Positions 58,582-61,151 of a DNA stretch of 61,151 bases are shown piece after piece. Under the pieces are notes generated by a model. That model saw only the letters and a program-made list of their open reading frames with translations, had not been told where the DNA came from and made no database searches. This stretch comes from Planctomycetota bacterium (GTDB lineage Bacteria > Planctomycetota > Planctomycetia > Pirellulales > UBA1268): NCBI GenBank assembly GCA_016872555.1, contig VGZO01000026.1, forward strand, positions 1 to 61,151, written 5' to 3'. Position numbers and translations under genes: made by a program. Every line of letters begins with the position of its first letter. The first letter of the stretch is position 1.

Positions 58582-59703
58582 ATGGGGTTCCCGGAGCGCC
58601 GGCGGCCTCACCCAGCGGCCGATCGCCGTGTCCGGGGGTGGCCAGACAGCGACGCGGGACATCCGCCGCCGGGCCGCGGCCGTGCCCTCCTGCGGGCGTT
58701 CGCCCTGCTCGTCGTCCTGCCACCGGGCCTTGCCGCCGCCCAGCCGGCCGCCTCCGCGATTGACGGCGTGACTCCCGACACCCAGGTGTCCGTCGATGCC
58801 CGGGCACGGCAGGCTGCCTGGGCCGAGCGGGTCCGCCGCGCCGCCGAAGCGCTCGCCTGGTCCGATGAACGGATCGCCCATGAATGGCGAATCCAGCGCC
58901 GCCCCGGGACCGACGATTGCCGCCTCCTCGATCCCCGCGACCGGGTCGTCATCGCCGGCCCGCGGGCCGCGTGCGACGAGCGGTTCGCCGACCTCGTCAC
59001 CACCGGCCTGATCCCACGCCACACCGGCCCGACGGTGATCGTGCTCCATGGCCTCGGCGAGGGGCGTTCGAGCATGAGTCCCCTCGTCGAGCACCTCCGC
59101 CGCCACGTGACCGACACCGTCGTGACCTTCGGCTACGCCAGCCCACGTGCCGGTTTGGCCGACCATGGTGCGGCGCTCGCCAGTGTCGTCGCGGCCCTTC
59201 CGGCGGACGAGGGGGTGAGTTTCGTCGCCCACAGTCTGGGAAACCTCGTCGTCCGCCGTTGGATGCACTCGGCGGCGCCGGCCGAGCTGGCCCGCGTACG
59301 GCGGATCGTGATGCTCGGGGCTCCCAACCAGGGGTCGGAGCTGGCCCGATTGGCGTCGCGCGTGTGGGGGCTCCCGGCGCTTGCAGAAGGAGCCGCCCGG
59401 GAACTGGTCGTCGACTGGGAACAGATCGCCCCCGATCTCGCCGTTCCGACCTGCCCGTTCGGGATCGTCGCCGGTGGCCGTGGCGACGAGTCGGGATTCA
59501 GCGCCCTGCTCGAGGGAGACGACGATGCCGTGGTCCGCGTCGCCGAGACACGGCTCGACGGTGCCGACGACTTCCTCCTCGTCCCCGTGCACCACGCCTT
59601 GATGATGCGCCATCCGACCGTTCAGCGGGCGACGGTGTCGTTCCTCACCACCGGCCGCTTCGCGCTGCCGGACGGAACGGCCCCGGAGCCGGTGTCGCGA
59701 TGA
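58582..59703 (+). CDS. Alpha/beta hydrolase, secreted lipase-like
   Basis: 373 aa. An N-terminal signal or anchor sequence (RAFALLVVLPPGLAAAQP) lies at about 34-51. TVIVLHGLGEGRSSM near 150 forms the oxyanion-hole strand, and VAHSLGNLVV near 213 carries the nucleophilic serine. The remaining triad residues are likely an aspartate near 300 and the histidine in PVHHALMMRHP near 340. Substrate is unknown; an esterase or lipase on a cell-envelope lipid is plausible. ATG 58582 is used; a GTG at 58573 is an alternative. The stop overlaps the ruvX start. Confidence 0.82.
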   Translation: MGFPERRRPHPAADRRVRGWPDSDAGHPPPGRGRALLRAFALLVVLPPGLAAAQPAASAIDGVTPDTQVSVDARARQAAWAERVRRAAEALAWSDERIAHEWRIQRRPGTDDCRLLDPRDRVVIAGPRAACDERFADLVTTGLIPRHTGPTVIVLHGLGEGRSSMSPLVEHLRRHVTDTVVTFGYASPRAGLADHGAALASVVAALPADEGVSFVAHSLGNLVVRRWMHSAAPAELARVRRIVMLGAPNQGSELARLASRVWGLPALAEGAARELVVDWEQIAPDLAVPTCPFGIVAGGRGDESGFSALLEGDDDAVVRVAETRLDGADDFLLVPVHHALMMRHPTVQRATVSFLTTGRFALPDGTAPEPVSR

Positions 59704-60179
59704 CCGGAGGAGGGGATCGCCTGCCGAGCGCCGGGCGTCTGGCAGGGATCGACTATGGCCAGCGCCGCGTGGGGATCGCGGTCTGCGATGCGGCCCGGAT
59801 CATCGCCAGCCCCCACGAGGTCCACGAAGCGGGTGGGGATGCCGCCGCCGAAGCCGACTACTACCGCCACCTCGCCCGTGAGGAGGACCTCGTGGGATTC
59901 GTCGTCGGCTTGCCGATCCACGCCGACGGCAATGCCAGCCGGATGTCGGCGGCGGTGGAGCGGTTCGCCGTCTGGCTGCGGACGACGACCGGCCTGCCGG
60001 TGGCGTTCCAGGACGAGCGCTACACCTCGCGCGAGGCGGCAGGCCTGCTGGCACGCTCGGGCCTCACCCGGGGGCGGCGCCGTGAACGGAGCGACGCGAT
60101 CGCCGCGCAGATCATCCTCACCGCGTGGCTGGAGTCGGGCCGCGACGGCTCCGCGGCTCCCGGAGCACTCGACGGATGA
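59700..60179 (+). CDS. ruvX: Putative pre-16S rRNA nuclease / Holliday junction resolvase RuvX (YqgF)
   Basis: 159 aa. RNase-H-like fold: GIDYGQRRVGIAVCD at the start carries the first aspartate, FVVGLPIHADG near 74 the second strand, AFQDERYTSREA near 102 the DER(Y/F)T motif, and RSDAIAAQIIL near 130 the last aspartate. YqgF trims the 5' end of 16S rRNA precursors. It overlaps both neighbours by 4 bases. Confidence 0.9.
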   Translation: MTGGGDRLPSAGRLAGIDYGQRRVGIAVCDAARIIASPHEVHEAGGDAAAEADYYRHLAREEDLVGFVVGLPIHADGNASRMSAAVERFAVWLRTTTGLPVAFQDERYTSREAAGLLARSGLTRGRRRERSDAIAAQIILTAWLESGRDGSAAPGALDG

Positions 60180-61036
60180 ACGCTTCGCCCCCGAAGGCCG
60201 GGCGCCGCCGACTCGTCGTCGGCCACGGCTATCTCGGATCACGCGTCGCCCGGGAATGGCTCGCCCGAGGCGATCGGGTCTGGGCCACCACCCGCTCCCC
60301 GGCTCGGGCTGCGGCCATGGCGGCAGACGGGATCGAACCGCTGCTCGTCGACCTCACCGGCCCGTTTCCGCTCGCCCGGCTGCCCGAGGTCGATACCGTC
60401 CTGTGGGCCGTCAGTCCCGATTCCGCCACCGGGCACCATGCCCTTCATGTCACCGGTCTCGGTGAGCTGCTCGACGCCCTGCCGGGCGCCCCACGGGTCG
60501 TGTTCATCAGTTCGACCGGCGTCTACGGCGAAGCCGACGGCTCGGTCGTGAACGAAGACACACCGGCGCGGCCCGATCGGCCGGCCGGGCTGGCGCTGCT
60601 CGAGGCGGAGGCGTGCGTCGCTTCCCGCTGCCCCGGTCGGGCGGTGATACTGCGGCTGGCGGGCTTGTATGGACCAGGTCGGCTCCCGCGCCTCGCCGAC
60701 ATCCGTGCCGGTCGGCCGCTCGCCGGCCCTGCCGACACCTGGCTCAACCTGATCCATGTCGCCGACGCGACGGCGATCGTGGCGCTCGTCGCCGACCATC
60801 CTGCTCCCGGTCCGTTGTATGTCGTCAGCGACGGCCGTCCCGTGCGGCGTGCCGAGTGGTATGCGGAACTGGCCCGCACGATCACCGCTCCGGAGCCTGC
60901 CTGGGAGCCGACGGCTCGCCGGGTCCGCGGCGGCGACAAGCGCGTCGATCCGCGCCGCTTGCTCCGTGAAATCGCCCCGCCGTTTCGCTATCCCGACCCG
61001 TTTGCCGGGCTGCGGGACTGCCTCACGGATCCCTGA
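60176..61036 (+). CDS. NAD(P)-binding epimerase/short-chain dehydrogenase-like protein
   Basis: 286 aa. LVVGHGYLGSRVA (about 13-25) is a Rossmann loop of the atypical extended SDR type, and ISSTGVYGE near 116 holds the S/T-Y site, though the usual YxxxK is replaced by a helix with LEAEACV. The C-terminal half (NLIHVADATAIV, GPLYVVSDGRPV) binds the substrate. It resembles YeeZ-like epimerases. It is coupled to ruvX by a 4-base overlap, and its product is unknown. Confidence 0.82.
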   Translation: MNASPPKAGRRRLVVGHGYLGSRVAREWLARGDRVWATTRSPARAAAMAADGIEPLLVDLTGPFPLARLPEVDTVLWAVSPDSATGHHALHVTGLGELLDALPGAPRVVFISSTGVYGEADGSVVNEDTPARPDRPAGLALLEAEACVASRCPGRAVILRLAGLYGPGRLPRLADIRAGRPLAGPADTWLNLIHVADATAIVALVADHPAPGPLYVVSDGRPVRRAEWYAELARTITAPEPAWEPTARRVRGGDKRVDPRRLLREIAPPFRYPDPFAGLRDCLTDP

Positions 61037-61054
61037 TCTCCCGGCTCCCGCGGC

Positions 61055-61151
61055 TCACTGCAGGGCCGGCGCCGGCACGGGATCCTGCTTGCCGAGATCG
61101 AGTTGGGCGAGGCTCGCGACTCCGCCGGCGAGGGCCTGCAGGTAATCGACG
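61055..61151 (-). CDS. C-terminal end of an unidentified protein (N-terminus beyond window)
   Basis: A minus-strand frame open from the right edge to a TGA at 61055-61057 reads DYLQALAGGVASLAQLDLGK and ends in VPAPALQ. The codon bias fits the genome and it converges with the previous gene across 18 bases. It is too short to name. Confidence 0.55.
   Translation of the reverse strand, partial: VDYLQALAGGVASLAQLDLGKQDPVPAPALQ

Overview
The window is about 61 kb of very GC-rich DNA. Several things point to a planctomycete, probably near the Pirellulales: a kinase with the N-terminal '[15 protein letters not shown]' module, a DUF1501 protein, an extended SecA carrying a SEC-C tail, a UDPGP type 1 nucleotidyltransferase, a PEP-CTERM-like surface system, and many conserved but unnamed proteins. 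The assignment rests on gene content only. No rRNA, tRNA, CRISPR array, insertion sequence or phage gene was seen. Genes lie in short operons with frequent 4-base stop/start overlaps.

Left third (1-23.5 kb). A partial pseudokinase is followed by a divergent Glu/Leu/Phe/Val dehydrogenase, a two-gene ABC exporter, and a malonate module (MadL-MadM transporter plus a malonyl-CoA synthetase whose N-terminus holds a 4 x 30-bp in-frame tandem repeat). A long minus-strand block then carries an Mpo1-like membrane protein, a beta-helix/diheme fusion protein, a penicillin-acylase-family hydrolase, an 893-aa unknown secreted protein, an acrylyl-CoA-reductase-like oxidoreductase, a DUF1501 protein, and a Rieske/cytochrome b pair in which cytochrome b is fused to a diheme cytochrome c tail. 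A winged-helix regulator diverges from a small gene plus isocitrate dehydrogenase, across a promoter overlapped by a palindrome.

Middle (23.5-41 kb). Two neighbouring genes are broken by single frameshifts: a nucleotidyltransferase and a VPEID-CTERM surface protein. Upstream of the second lie a 768-bp non-coding stretch and an exosortase E/CPBP-protease fusion, which together look like a dedicated sorting system. After a glycosyltransferase, mnmG and an SNF2 helicase comes a tight plus-strand cluster: an acid-activating ANL-like enzyme, an acyl-reductase-like ALDH, an iron-type alcohol dehydrogenase, a secreted beta-propeller and a group II PLP decarboxylase. This cluster is the best candidate for an undescribed pathway.

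Right third (41-61 kb). Mostly housekeeping: a DksA/TraR-type zinc finger, an HtrA protease, a nucleoside hydrolase, trpD overlapping a copper-type P-ATPase, a PhnP-like hydrolase, secA, waaA, metK, two sugar-nucleotide enzymes, a lipase-like hydrolase, ruvX and an epimerase-like protein. The window ends inside a minus-strand gene.
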